This document shows, piece by piece, positions 25,702 to 36,999 of a stretch of DNA of 64,000 nucleotides. How positions within the stretch are numbered: the first letter of the stretch is position 1; every line of letters starts with the position of its first letter. Made by a program: the position numbers and the translations under genes. The stretch covers positions 404,032 through 468,031 of the forward strand of contig HG738141.1 of assembly GCA_000499405.2 (NCBI GenBank). Direction: 5' to 3'. The notes under the pieces were generated by a model that ran no database searches, was not told where the DNA came from, and worked only from the letters and a program-made list of their open reading frames with translations. The DNA comes from Onchocerca volvulus. Taxonomy: Eukaryota; Nematoda; Chromadorea; Rhabditida; Onchocercidae.

Positions 25702-28700
25702 CGTAAGTTAGTAATACACTGGTTTAAACTGCAAAAAAAAAGAAATGTTTCTGTAAATATTTAAGAAACCGGAAAAATGAAATTCGAATTTTGGTTTCTG
25801 ATCGAAATTCACTCACATCGAAATATTCCTCAACATTCCTTTTTTTATTTAAGATTTTCTATTTACTATATGGTAGAGACAATTGTTAACTTTAACAGAA
25901 AGCTTGAATTATAGCTTCCACTCTGTATAACTTCACATCTAAATATTTTCAACGATCACGCTAAATAATTCAAAAGTAGTTAATATTCTTGACTTCTTTA
26001 ATCATTCGCTTGATTTATGAAGATAGATTAGAATGCTTATAGGTGAAGAAACGAATAAAAACGTTAATGGAACTATTCACTATTAGAGCAGACAAAAAAT
26101 ATATTCCTCCAAGATGGCAAATCTCATCTTATGAAAATTACCGGGAAAAAATGAAGAAACAAGAGAAAGAATGGTCAAAAGACCATGTATCCTATAAACT
26201 TCAAGAATTTCCGAGAATGTAAACCAACAATTCAATTACCTCCACTTTTTCGTAATCCGTGAAACATTCTTATCTCGAGTTTCTTATTCATAAACAAACG
26301 AACTTTAGGTCATGCTTATTTAACACATAATCACAAGTTAATAATAATGGGAATAGTTTCAAAGCGTTCATTTCTTGTCAAGCAAATCATTTTCACAGTA
26401 GAAATAAGATCTTCATTAACCTTTCCGAAATATCATACGATTATTCGATTTAGAAGATGAATTATTGGGTTTTTCCAAGAATACTACAAAGAAAATAAGA
26501 ATAGGAAGTTCTTTTCTTTTTTAATTACTTTGACTTGGCTTTTTTCTTAGTTTTATTATCGCTCATCGGTTCGAGTATTAATAGCCAAAAAATCGGTAGT
26601 ACAATACATTCAAAAAATGAGGGTGTTAGGTTGCAACAAATCGAAAGTATTGGAATTTATGGATTACTATCGATTTCGTTGAAAGATATGAAATAGTATT
26701 CCATACGTATATATGTCCTTTATAAATCTCATCAAAAATTACCTTAATCACGTGAAAGTCTAATTTACAAGATTTCCCATACTTTGATTCACGTATTGTT
26801 TTACGTTTCTGGCGTAGGTAATTACGAATGAATACTCAACGAGCAGATGTCTTGGTCGGACAAACGATAATTATAATAAAAATACAAACAAATAGTCCAT
26901 GAAATGATCAATGTTTCGACTGAATAAACAAATAAATATAAACAAATGTCTCAACAGGAAAATCAATAAATATCTCAATCCGGTATATCGATCGGATAAT
27001 TCAGAAATGCAGCGAATATTTAAACAAAAATAATCAATGAATATCTCCATCGGACAGCTAATAGAAATTGAAAAATCTGTCATCCGGTTGAGACATCTTT
27101 TTTTTTTTTATAATACATATCTCAAACAGATAGCGGATAATTTCTACGAAAATACTTTCTTTTCTTTTTTGAAATTTGCGGAAGCATTGAATTGAGCAAT
27201 AAGTACGAAAACAATATCAAAAAAAAAAAAAAAAATCAATGAGGAAGCTTCGATCAAATTGTGTCAGTTATTTTTTTCATCAAAGAAGGATGAAAGAAAA
27301 AGGATTACGGTAACATAGATGACAAACATGGGAAAGGATGAACGAACAGACAGAGTGGAAGAACAGTGATACAGTATCCCCTCCTGTACAAAAAAAAACC
27401 AAGAAAAAAAAACAGGAAAAAAAAGCAAATCAAAACTTCTAGTTCGTTGAAATTTATTGAAATAAATCATATATATCTGTCCTCATAATAAATATACACT
27501 TTTTTGATTAAAAAAATCATCAAATTGTCACATCGTTTTAAATCAAAGAAATTTGCAAAAGTAATTTTCGAGACCAAGTGATAGCTTATATATGATAGAG
27601 TAAAAAGTCATTAATATGAAATCAATCAAATTTTCACAATTTTCCAAACATTTCAGATTAAAAAGTAATTGTCATTTCAACATCAACAGTCATCACATTC
27701 TAATCCATCCAATACTTCTGCATTTTTCTGAGATCAGTGTTTAAATAAATAAAAATTATACGATTAAACGACATATATATCTATCCAATAAATTCGGAAT
27801 TTTATGAATTCCTCCGACTACTAATAAATATTGAAAAAAGTTTGCAAACTATCACTTGAATTATTAACAAAGTTTTGTCGGCAATTAATTAGGAAGAATA
27901 TTTTTCCCAAAATAAAATACCCACCAATAATACTTTAAATTAATAAGATAGAATCAAATCCCGCACCGCGTCACCTCTGGTCAACATATTAAATATGTTG
28001 ACTTCTGATATCCCAAATGATTAAAAAATCATTCAGCATTTCCTAAGATATGATCTTCAGTCCTTCTATTATTCAAAATGCATCATTAAAACATTTTTTT
28101 GATTGCAAAAAAAAAAGAAAAAAATTCCATGAACGATGAAAAAGTATCCTAAAATCAGATAGTATTCTTTTTAAGAAAAAAGTTGTAAAAATAAATGTAA
28201 CAAAGAAAAAGAATGAATTGAAAAAAAGTGGGAAGTGAAATGAAATTTTAGAAAATGAATAAATCATTATTATTATTGTTATTGATTTTGTTTTATTATC
28301 ATTTTCTACTGTTATTATTACTGTCATTATTATTTGTTACTATTATTATTGTTGCTATGATTACCTGTTATCATCATTAAAAAATCTTGCTGTTATTATT
28401 ACTATTATTTATCATCACTATTTGTTGTTATTATTATTTATCATTGTTTTATTTTTATTATTTATCATAATTATTACTATTGCTATTATTATTATTCTTA
28501 GATTAATTCTGCATTAAATTATACGAAATCAGTTTTGAACTGCTTAAAATAGCAATTCTATGTTTGTTCATATTTTTCTTTCTAATATTATCGAGATATT
28601 TATAAGCTTCAAGAAAAAACTTATAAGAAATTAGTTTAAATTCAAGCATAGATAGCATATTGAAAGCAAAACTTATTAGTATCAAACTTAATTATATTAG

Positions 28701-29900
28701 ACTCATTAGTCTTCTCATTTTATCACAAAAAATAAATGAAATAATACTCAGATGTTTTATTTGATTAATTAATTAAAGAAACTGTGATAGTAATTAAATC
28801 CTCCTCCTTCCTCTAGATTTCACTATTAAGTATTCAACTCATAATTAATTATTTTCAAAATATTAACGAAGAATACTTACTTAGGCTATCCATGTTTTAA
28901 TAATAATTAAATCATACAGTGAGTATAAAAATCGTATAATTGAACTATTACAAAAACATGAATAGGAAAAAAAAACCAATTAGTAACAAAAAACATTAAT
29001 GAAGAACAAATTATTCCCACCTTTTGAACATCAACGGTTCATGAAATCATTTAATAACCTTCAATCAAAGTTTCCGAGTTCTATCTTAATATCATCCCTT
29101 AATCATTCTATGTTATTCTGAAAATAATTATGAAAATAATTAAATTATTACTGAAATTTATTTCCATATGACCTTGAATGACTTTAATTCAATCAGAGTT
29201 TTAATCATTTGAATTGGCTAATTGTCAACATCACTAATTGAAATTATTATTTGGCTCTTTTAGGTTGTTTTGAAATTATCTAGATCTGTAACATAAGAAT
29301 TTTAAGATAATTCTTTCAGCAATAATTAGATAAGATAAGAGGAAGCAATTAATTTTTCTTTTTATACTAATAATATCACACAAAACTTCATAAATAACGA
29401 TCGATCAAAGATTATTAACGCTTAAAATTTCTCAATTAAATGTTTCATTTCATTATTCTTTTCCATAGTTATTTATGAAAAATATCAAAATAGCAGTAAT
29501 TATTAAAAGATGGGTCGATTTTAAAAATTAATAATAAAATTAACTTCTCAATATTATCCAAATAAAAATGAACAAATTTCAAACTTTTCTTCAGAAAAAA
29601 CATCAAACCTAGATTTTGCCTTTTCGATTTTTCATTTATCAAAAAAATAAAAAACCAAAAAAGCAAAAGAACTACCATCAGTGTATCTTAACTACCGGTA
29701 ATTATATCAAATTATCAAAAATAACTCACATTTATCAAATTTACGAAGTAAGCATAAATCAAATATATGTATGTCTTAGCAAAAAGCTTCAATTTTTATT
29801 TTATTTTGAAAAAAATAAGATCAAAAATTTTGAACATTTTCTTCGGGCAACCAAAAAATACTATTAAACTTTGCATAATTTAATTTGTAAAATTAATTAA
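25702..29900. other. upstream region of gene 2, no gene seen
   Basis: No exon set could be supported. It contains A-tracts near 27220, a short palindrome GTCAACATATTAAATATGTTGAC at 27982-28004 (one mismatch in the unit B copy at 46086), and a TTATTA/TTG-rich low-complexity tract at 28262-28500. From about 27490 it is duplicated at 45262-47510. The part 24950-27490, which includes gene 2 exon 1 and its promoter side, has no counterpart in unit B. Confidence 0.5.
28262..28500. repeat. ATT/ATTGTT low-complexity tract
   Basis: Irregular TTATTATTATTG-type trinucleotide-rich stretch, repeated at 46357-46615 in unit B with length differences. Confidence 0.7.
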
Positions 29901-29926
29901 ATGCGATTAATTAATGAATTAAAGAA

Positions 29927-30130
29927 ATGAAAAATATAAAAACAAAAAATATTGGAAATGTTATAAAGATAAGGAGAATAAGAAAGTCAGATATACAAAT
30001 AAGTAAAATAAATAAGAAAAAGAAATGTAATAATAAAGAAAAGGAATATTTTGCATGTATTCTAAATCAAAAAAAGCATTTTGCACGCATTGTAAATCAA
30101 AAGGGGCATTTTGCACGTAATTGTAAATGA
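29927..30130 (+). pseudogene. degenerate gag zinc-knuckle remnant
   Basis: The end of a lysine-rich frame reads KKHFARIV then KGHFARNCK. These match two tandem copies of the GHFARNC half of a retroviral-type CCHC knuckle (C-x2-C-x4-H-x4-C), with the leading cysteines lost. Envelope-like and pol-end sequences of a BEL/Pao-like element lie 2 kb downstream on the same strand, so this is plausibly the gag remnant of the same element. Evidence is short but the motif is characteristic. Confidence 0.4.
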
Positions 30131-31980
30131 AAATGAATGTTCAGGGATGGGAAGGAGGATGGAGAAGATTAATATACAATAATAATATACCAACAAAGGA
30201 ATGTTTCGATGGGAAAGAGTAGAGGGATTCGAAATAATTTTTAAATATCATTTGAAAATGAGAGAGAAAAAAAGATTAAAAGATTAATTAATTTAATTAA
30301 AAGTATTAATTAGGAGTATTATTAATTAAAGTAAAAGGAAGGAATATAAATTACAGTAATCTTTCAGATAATTAAATAAGCAAAATAGATACATATGCAT
30401 ATTTTAAATTTATTCTCTGGACGCATACGTAAATTTCCTTCTAGACAAAAGAAATACAAATTTCGAATATTTTGAAGACAAGTAATATAGAAGTTTGAAT
30501 GAGACATTCATCCAAGTTTTGATATTGAAGTTATTCTTAGTAACCTACTGAAAGTAAAATACAAGTAAAAACTGACGCCAGAAAATGGAAAAAAGTTGGA
30601 AAGTTGCAAATTACACTTCTGTAAGTTAATTAATTAATTAATTCATTAATTAACTTTTAACCAATAAACAAACACTACAGTGTCAATTTCAATGAAAAAA
30701 CAATGAAAAATTTTGGGCAAGCACCATAACTTTTAGCGTCAGATTAATATGTGCATTAGTGGATGTATATATTAATCTAAACTATGATAAAAAAAAAAAA
30801 AAAAAACTTCATTGATATGCAATACCAAAAAGAAAAACTTTAAAAAAAAAATAAAACTTTCAAATTTTTCAGACCACAACTAAAATATTTTTGTATAACT
30901 ATTAAGCTAGAAAATTTAACTTAAAAAATAACTAAAAGATCATCTCTTTTCCAAAATTCCAAAGAAGTCAATTCTAACACAATCAGCATAAATCTATGAT
31001 TAGCATCATAAATTTCAGAATAATTACCAGAAAACAAATTTAGAACAAGAAAAATTACAAATCATAATCAAGTTAGTAAAAAAAAAAATTTCAAATTAGT
31101 TAAAATCCCGTCCATCTTGAAACTTTCCCAACGGACAAGTCATTTGAAGATTTCATAAAAGAATCAAAACATAATTTTACACCTCTTACTGTCCAATATC
31201 ACTGATGATTAGTAACCTTTAAAGTTAATTCAGACTTTGACGAAACATTTTGATACTGGATCAATCAAAAATCAGGCCCAGCTTATTATGATCAAGAAAT
31301 CCACGATTAAAAACATGTGAAACTAATTCAATTATCCGGTTATTCTTACAATTCAAATTAAATTTGAAAGAATTACTAGAAAAAAAAAAAAAAAAAAAAA
31401 ACTCTTCTGCTAACCAAAAACATTACAAAAAGTTTAAAAAAAAAAATGAGAATAATAATTATGAATGTATAACAATAATAACACAATTTAAATCATATTT
31501 AACAAAAAAAAACTAAAGTTTAGAAAATATATATAACTTTGTAAAAGAGCAAAAAAAAAGAATTCAACTGTAATTACAAATAATAATAATAATAATATTG
31601 TAAAAAAAAAGAATAAAATACAGTTATTAAAAAAAAAAAAAAGAAACCAGAACAAGAAAATAAAAATCAAAGTTTTTCTTTTTTTTTGTTTAGTTTTATG
31701 GAATTATATAAATTTAATAGATTATACATCAAATCAAATGTTGTGTCGGAAATTCCGAAACAATTTTTCTAAAATAAACTCTTCTATCTCAAATTACTAA
31801 ATTTGTATTTTGAACATCTGCTATCTAGAAATTGTTTTTGTAAAACATCTTCTAGATAAAAGATTTATCTCATTATGCGAAATTTCAACATTTTCCCACA
31901 TTCAGAGATGAATCTGTTATCTAATTTATAATCATTTAGCATGTATAATTATGTACATTTGTATGCTAATCTGTTTACTA
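30131..31980. other. AT-rich stretch, expected pol region missing
   Basis: Between the gag trace and the pol end, no reverse transcriptase, protease or integrase motif was found in any frame. It contains poly-A tracts (30785, 31380, 31632), a TTAATTAATTAATTAATTCATTAATTAA palindrome-rich patch at 30626-30653, and a short inverted repeat AGATTAATAT/ATATTAATCT around 30741-30778. A deletion of most of pol is inferred. Confidence 0.4.
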
Positions 31981-31983
31981 TAT

Positions 31984-32061
31984 AGATCAATAAAAGACCT
32001 TTATCCCTTGGAAATAGACGATTTAGAGTTTTGCATGGAAGATCAATCAAAACACCAGTAG
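31984..32061 (+). pseudogene. C-terminal end of a BEL/Pao-type pol
   Basis: The frame reads RSIKDLYPLEIDDLE and stops at TAG 32059-32061. The R-x-I-x-x-LYPLE pattern is typical of the last residues of BEL/Pao integrase/pol proteins. It overlaps the start of the envelope-like frame in another frame. Upstream sequence in this frame is not pol-like; a TATATAG just before could be a splice acceptor for an env mRNA or a deletion junction. Confidence 0.45.
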
Positions 32062-32447
32062 TCGAAGAACCAAAAGAAGAGCCGATTACGCTAAGAACTA
32101 AAGGCGCGCAAACCCGACAAACAAAATTATTGCAAAATTCGACGACAATAACTAATAGTTTACTATTGATCAATATTATTTTTGCACTATTATTTCAAGT
32201 CACAGCAAGCAATATTTGTAAATGGACTTCGGGAATTCCATTCAATATGCGACAGAAATGGAATTGCGAGAATGCATCGCAACAGAACTTTACATCAATG
32301 CAAGTAGCTGTTTATACACGGACTCATGCGAAGATACCTGCTATAAAATGTAGTAACATCACTTGTACAGTATGTACTAAGGCTTTTCTGAGATTCTCTT
32401 TATCGGTGGAGTTAGATCAAACTATCATTTCAGCAACAAACTCTTAA
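31986..32447 (+). pseudogene. N-terminal part of envelope-like protein of retroelement
   Basis: Open from about 31986 without an ATG. A basic/acidic leader is followed by a hydrophobic segment (LLLINIIFALLFQVTA, about 32160-32205) resembling a signal peptide, and then an ectodomain start with Cys residues and N-x-S/T sites (ENAS, QNFTS, SNIT). The frame ends at 32447, in a different frame from the longer downstream part, with stops between them. It overlaps the end of pol, the arrangement expected for an env gene in a BEL/Pao element. Confidence 0.5.
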
Positions 32448-32527
32448 ATTTGTAGAATACTCGATCAAGATAGATTTGATGAAAATAAATTCAAACAAAT
32501 TTCTTCAAACATATGGACAACGAGTAA

Positions 32528-33622
32528 CAACATACAATATGCTTAGGAATTCGATGCCAATCAACTACGAATTTCTTATTACAACAAGGACAAATCCTGA
32601 TTTCTGATGGAAGAAAGTTAGTATCAGATCTTGAATCTATTGAACCTTGTCCTAAACAAACTGGGAAATGTATAACTAGCTCCAGCATTTTTCTATGGAA
32701 TGAGACCGAGGCTAGAACAAAATGTTTGTATCGACAAATTGGAATTTTTAATGCAAGAATGTATGAAACTCACATTCTTATTGATGAACTTCAAACTTCA
32801 TCCATTTTTAAAGAAAATGAAACTGTTACAGCAGGGAATTGTAACTTTATCGACCCTTATCCGATGAATGGTGACATTGTCATCGATGAAGTAATAACTA
32901 GAAATTCTACTCCTAGTAGAACTCCAACAAATTCTTTGAGGGGAAAATTAATGATGATAGAAACTAATCAAGAAGAAATTGTTGACCCGGAAAATCCCAA
33001 ATTCCAATATGTTATCGACAATCTTCGAGAAGAATTTAAACAACAACTGAACGAATTGTCAAAATTAAGCTATCAAAATCGTCATAATCTGTTATCCCTG
33101 ATTGAATGTTTTTCTCATAGCAGTCCAACATTGGCCGCCGAATTAATACTACAAAGAAATGACATAATAGCCAAAAGAATCAATGGAAATTTGCTAATTG
33201 CTCCCTGTGATCCTAAAAGGCTCAAAACAAAAGTGGTTGAATTCAAAGGTGGAATAATTAACAAATTCGAAGTTGAACGTATTGATGCTGAACTGGAAAT
33301 CTTATCCCAGCAACATCCTAATATCGATTACATAATAAATCGACCAAAAAAGGAAATTTGGCACGAAATCAACAACGGAGGAGTCGAATTATCACAACAA
33401 ATTGAAATTGGTTTCTACAAGGCACGTGAGTTAATACAACAAAAACTGGACGAACTAACCAAACATTGGCGAATGATAAGTTTTTGTATTTGCTGTTTTA
33501 TAATGTTGATAATATTAATTGTCATCAAATTTAAGTATGATTTGATTTGTTCCTTAATACGTTTGTTATGTATTAAGAACTCTGTCACTCACTTTTTGTA
33601 TTCCATAATTTACACCCCTTAA
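32528..33622 (+). pseudogene. C-terminal part of envelope-like membrane glycoprotein
   Basis: Stop-to-stop frame of 364 codons. Visible in order: N-glycosylation sites (NET twice, NST), a long helical/coiled-looking middle part (EEFKQQLNELSKL region), LIAPCDPKR, and near the end a strong transmembrane segment (ISFCICCFIMLIILIVI, about 33476-33530) followed by a short tail. This is the layout of a class-type envelope glycoprotein C-terminus. The family fit (BEL/Pao env, possibly of viral origin) rests on the adjoining pol end and the gag trace, not on a recognised fold. It is separated from its N-terminal part by a frame change and stops, so this copy is not a functional env. The long surviving frame suggests recent decay or some other use. 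Confidence 0.5.
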
Positions 33623-33639
33623 CCAGGGGATAAGCTTCA

Positions 33640-34424
33640 TTCTAAAAATTTTTTCTTACTGGCAAACGGCTGCGGCAAATCTCTCCTCCAAAACAAACTT
33701 CGACGGTTACTACCAAAATTTGGCTATGAACTATATATTTGACCTTAATTTTTCTATTTTTGTTATTCCCGACTGTTTTTAAATTTATTTTGCAACTTCT
33801 ACTTCTTAAACTCCATCATATATATTATTTGTTATCTATTATTTGCGGTATCTCAATAAACGTGAAAACTATTGGTCCACGCGTCTTACAATTCGATTCA
33901 AATCATAAGTTCTTTTCATTCACTAATCACTAACTCATTTCCTCAAAAAATTCACGACATGTTGTTTGTAATCTTGTTTTTAGGATATTTATCTATCTCC
34001 TTTAAACATTTCCTGTTTTGAATATACTCATATCCAAAACAGTAAATATTTAAAAAATGGCCAATTAAAAAAATTATGCTAATACGCAAAGTTAAAGTTA
34101 CTCCTCTCATCAAAAAACTCAGTCAATGAGAGATAAACATTTTTTTCACCAATTTAGAAAAATCATTCTCAAGAATAATGCTCTTCAAAAAAAAAAAAGA
34201 AAAAAAACCAAAAACTTATCAAAAACCAAAGTAAAAGTAAAACGAACATCCACCATAAATCAATCTTTTAAAAATATGCAAATAAATAAATAAATAAAAA
34301 ATATGAAAGTCCCATCAGAATATACAATACGCAATAATTAACCCAAATTAACCTCAAATATAATATAATGAAGAGATCTAAAAAGCATCCCGAGCAGAAT
34401 AATAAAAAGTTAAGAGAAAAAGAA
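33640..34424. other. non-coding, downstream of the envelope-like ORF
   Basis: Would hold the 3' LTR if one existed, but no second LTR copy could be found upstream. A near-perfect hairpin lies at 34014-34043 (13-bp arms, one mismatch, 4-nt loop). No gene was seen. Confidence 0.4.
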
Positions 34425-35072
34425 AATCATGTTAATTCGAAACGTCCTAGCAAAATACTTCCTCCTATTTTATCAAAATCNCTGAAATTCATCGAAATTT
34501 TTCATTTTTCATTCCGCCAATTATAACTTTTTACGAAATCAAGGAATTGTATGATTCAAAACTTGAATTTTATTTTGAATTGTCAACATTCAATAAAATT
34601 TCAATTCCAATAATCATCAAGTATTGATATTGATATTCTCTGGATTATCGCATACTAGCCTAGCCATCTATTCCAAGAATAATATCTCAATTACGTCTCA
34701 TACTGTTATGTTCACTTTTTATTTTTAAAAAGTAGATATCTTTAATCGCTGAAATCATCCACAACTATTGCGCCCTTCCTAATGTGAATAAAATATTCAA
34801 ATTACTGAAATTACAAATTAATAACCTTGGCCTTCTACACAATGCACAATGCTGATAATGAAGTGCATGCACACCACCACTGTCGAAACTTGCCGCAAAG
34901 TTCATATATCCCTAAAAATTATCCACAATTTTGGAATCCATTCAGTAAATGAACAGATATAAATAGTTCTAGGGTAGCTTCATCAAATATCAAATAGACT
35001 GGAAACTCGAGAACGAAATCATGTTAATTCGAAACGTCCTAGCAAAATACTTCCTCCTATTTTATCAAAATC
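34425..35072. repeat. chimeric junction: 56-bp direct repeat, one N, stray CCCH exon 7
   Basis: The 56 bp at 34425-34480 (starting AATCATGTTAATTCG) recur at 35017-35072. The first copy is followed by a single undetermined base (N, 34481). The 535 bp between matches 39991-40505, i.e. the intron and exon 7 of CCCH gene 3; the exon copy at 34826-34911 still has intact splice sites. After the second repeat the sequence continues as gene 1 intron 2. Either a gene-conversion-like patch or an assembly seam joined two paralogous pieces. Confidence 0.75.
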
Positions 35073-35804
35073 ATTTTCGAGGGCATCTTATATAATTTGA
35101 TCACTTATAATTTACACCCATCTCAATGTTAAATTTCGAAGGTGAGAAGAAACGAAAGAGAAAGCATATTTAATTTGGTCAATTTGCTATAACAAATATA
35201 TCAGAAAATATCTGTGAATCAAAAAATTATGATAGTAGCGCAATATCATACATCAATTTACCGGAACTTAAATACTTGTCAATCGTGTTAAATATATTAG
35301 AATTGTTGCTAAGGAGGATTTTCACCAAAAAACATACGTTATTGAAAAAAAGAAATATATCGGTATCAGAAAGGAAATGATATTAATATCAAAGAAATTA
35401 TTCAAATCAAAAAAAAAGAGAATACTGTTATCATTAAATACTTGAATAAATTGCAAAGAAAAGATTCTAAACTTGAAACTATAATGGCGTAAATATAGAA
35501 AAAAAAAAAAAAACATTTTTTATTCTGCCAAAAGGGAAATTGAATAAAAGCTCACTTCAGCTATTTCTAAAGCGCTCAGATTAATATCGAATAAGTCGAT
35601 ATAATTCAGCTTTCCATGAACCACGACATAAATACTGAAATGATTTGAAAATTTTTGATTTCTATGTGCATTTCGGAGAGTTACGTGTATTTTTGCACAA
35701 AATGCATTTCTTTCTGTTTTTTCTTTATTTGTCGTTGTAATTGCAAATTTTTTAAAATAAAAAATTTATTGATAAAAAGGTGTCAAATACAAAGAAAAGA
35801 AATA

Positions 35805-36740
35805 TCACAGAATCACGTCATCGTGTTGGGTACTTCTGGCCATGTCGTTGTTGAATTTATAGTTGAAAAACATTCGTTCTTCTCTCGAGGTCCATATCCA
35901 AGTTAGCGTTACTCGACGGTCGAATCTCCGCATGTCGTATTCCTTAGTTATTTCTGGTTTCCACCAGTACTCCGGAAGTTTTCTTGAAGTAATGACGAGC
36001 GCCTTCGAGGTGAACTTTACAAAGTCCCGTTTGATGGGGACCATGTGCGGTTTTGAGTCGCATAAATTGAATATCTCGTCAGGCAACATCCAACCATTAA
36101 AATCGTCTAGGATCACTACTTCTTCCTGGTTGTATCCATCCCACCAGCGACCCATGTTGGATGTCTTGATGTAATACGACCTCGAGAGTTTCGTGGCAAA
36201 CGTGGTTTTGCCAATGCCACGTTCCCCTATTATAAGGTAGAGCTCGGTGGGCTCTTTCTTGTCTTCGATGAGGTGCTTCTTGAAATTTCTAATTTCGGTC
36301 AGATTTCTCATCACGAAGAGGTTGTCCTGTTCCGCCATTTCTTCAAGTGTCATTTCATTCTTACAATACTTTTTTAAAATTTCGGATTGGGTTTCCGATT
36401 TCCTTTTTTTGTTTACCTGTGGACGGGTACCGATTTCTTCTTGGATGTTTTCTTTACTACAATAGGTAAAGTTTTGGAAGTCGGTACCGCGTGCTCTTTC
36501 TATGTGGCTTCCACTGGGTAATTTTGCTTGCAATGTTGAAAACTGGATGGGACTGTTAAATTTAAAAAAGCATTGTAAGTGTTCTCGATTGGTGGTGGGG
36601 CAGGTTTCTTTACCTATGATAGCATAGGTAATTCCATTACCTATATTTTGCAATAAATTGCTATTAAAATTTTGGACATCAAAGACGGTAGATACCCACC
36701 GTTTAGCTCTGGAAGAGGTGTTCATCGCGCTGCTTGTCAT
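35805..36740 (-). CDS. rep: replication-associated protein (Rep) of circovirus/CRESS type
   Basis: Uninterrupted 311-codon frame with the complete two-domain layout of rolling-circle Reps. HUH endonuclease domain: motif I at residues 14-20 (RWVSTVF), motif II H54-L-Q56, motif III Y93-C-S-K96 with the catalytic tyrosine. Superfamily 3 helicase domain: Walker A at 172-180 (GERGIGKTT), Walker B around 208-213 (VVILDD), motif C near 250 (ITSR, where ITSN is usual), then an arginine-rich patch (MRRFDRR). Rep would nick a stem-loop origin and unwind circular ssDNA. The length (about 300 residues) is normal for the family. No internal stop or frameshift is visible, so the insertion is recent, the gene is under constraint, or the sequence comes from a co-assembled virus; its position inside a duplicated host intron argues for true integration. 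Confidence 0.92.
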   Translation of the reverse strand: MTSSAMNTSSRAKRWVSTVFDVQNFNSNLLQNIGNGITYAIIGKETCPTTNREHLQCFFKFNSPIQFSTLQAKLPSGSHIERARGTDFQNFTYCSKENIQEEIGTRPQVNKKRKSETQSEILKKYCKNEMTLEEMAEQDNLFVMRNLTEIRNFKKHLIEDKKEPTELYLIIGERGIGKTTFATKLSRSYYIKTSNMGRWWDGYNQEEVVILDDFNGWMLPDEIFNLCDSKPHMVPIKRDFVKFTSKALVITSRKLPEYWWKPEITKEYDMRRFDRRVTLTWIWTSREERMFFNYKFNNDMARSTQHDDVIL

Positions 36741-36840
36741 GTCGAGGGATAAGTATGATGTTGAGATTATTAACGTGTTATGATCTTGTTAGATTATGAA
36801 AATTTTTGTGCTGAAGAAAAATTATTAATCATGTAACCGT

Positions 36841-36854
36841 GCTGCCAAGGCAGC
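36841..36854. repeat. GCTGCC-AA-GGCAGC inverted repeat
   Basis: A 6-bp GC-rich inverted repeat with a 2-nt centre, 100 bp upstream of the Rep start. It is a candidate relic of replication-origin structure, but no canonical nonanucleotide (NANTATTAC-type) was found beside it, so the assignment is weak. Confidence 0.25.
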
Positions 36855-36901
36855 CAAAATGACGTGCGTTTTTTGAATAATGCGTTACAGTATGCATATG
36901 G

Positions 36902-36999
36902 TACGACATCGAGAGTTTCGTGGCATAAGGTGGTTTTGCCAATGCCAGGTTCCCCTATTATAAGGTAGAGCTCGGTAGGCTCTTCTCTGTCTTCGATGA
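36902..36999 (-). repeat. rep: second partial copy of Rep Walker A region
   Basis: These 98 bp match 36175-36271 (Rep codons around 157-189, including the Walker A motif) in the same orientation with about eight to ten differences and one 1-nt indel. It lies upstream of the Rep ATG and is not part of an open frame. A partial tandem copy is what integration of a greater-than-unit-length circular genome followed by deletion would leave. Confidence 0.8.

Larger units (their letters stand above)
18225..29960 (+). repeat. segmental duplication, unit A
   Basis: Collinear, same-orientation counterpart of about 35017-47510. It carries the 5' half of CCCH gene 1, the 1.4-kb repeat copy B, CCCH gene 2 and about 4 kb of upstream DNA. 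Matching landmarks: the segment around GAAGGTGAGAAGAAACGAAAG (18330, 35135), exon 1 of gene 1 (19336-19433, 37416-37513), the gene 2/gene 3 exons, and the TTATTATTGTTATTGATTTTG tract (about 28268, 46362). Differences are an exon deletion in unit A and several insertions and losses in unit B. Confidence 0.8.

Noticed and set aside
36247..36465. plus-strand frames opposite the Rep gene
   Set aside because: Shadows of the Rep coding sequence. No capsid-like features such as an arginine-rich N-terminus.
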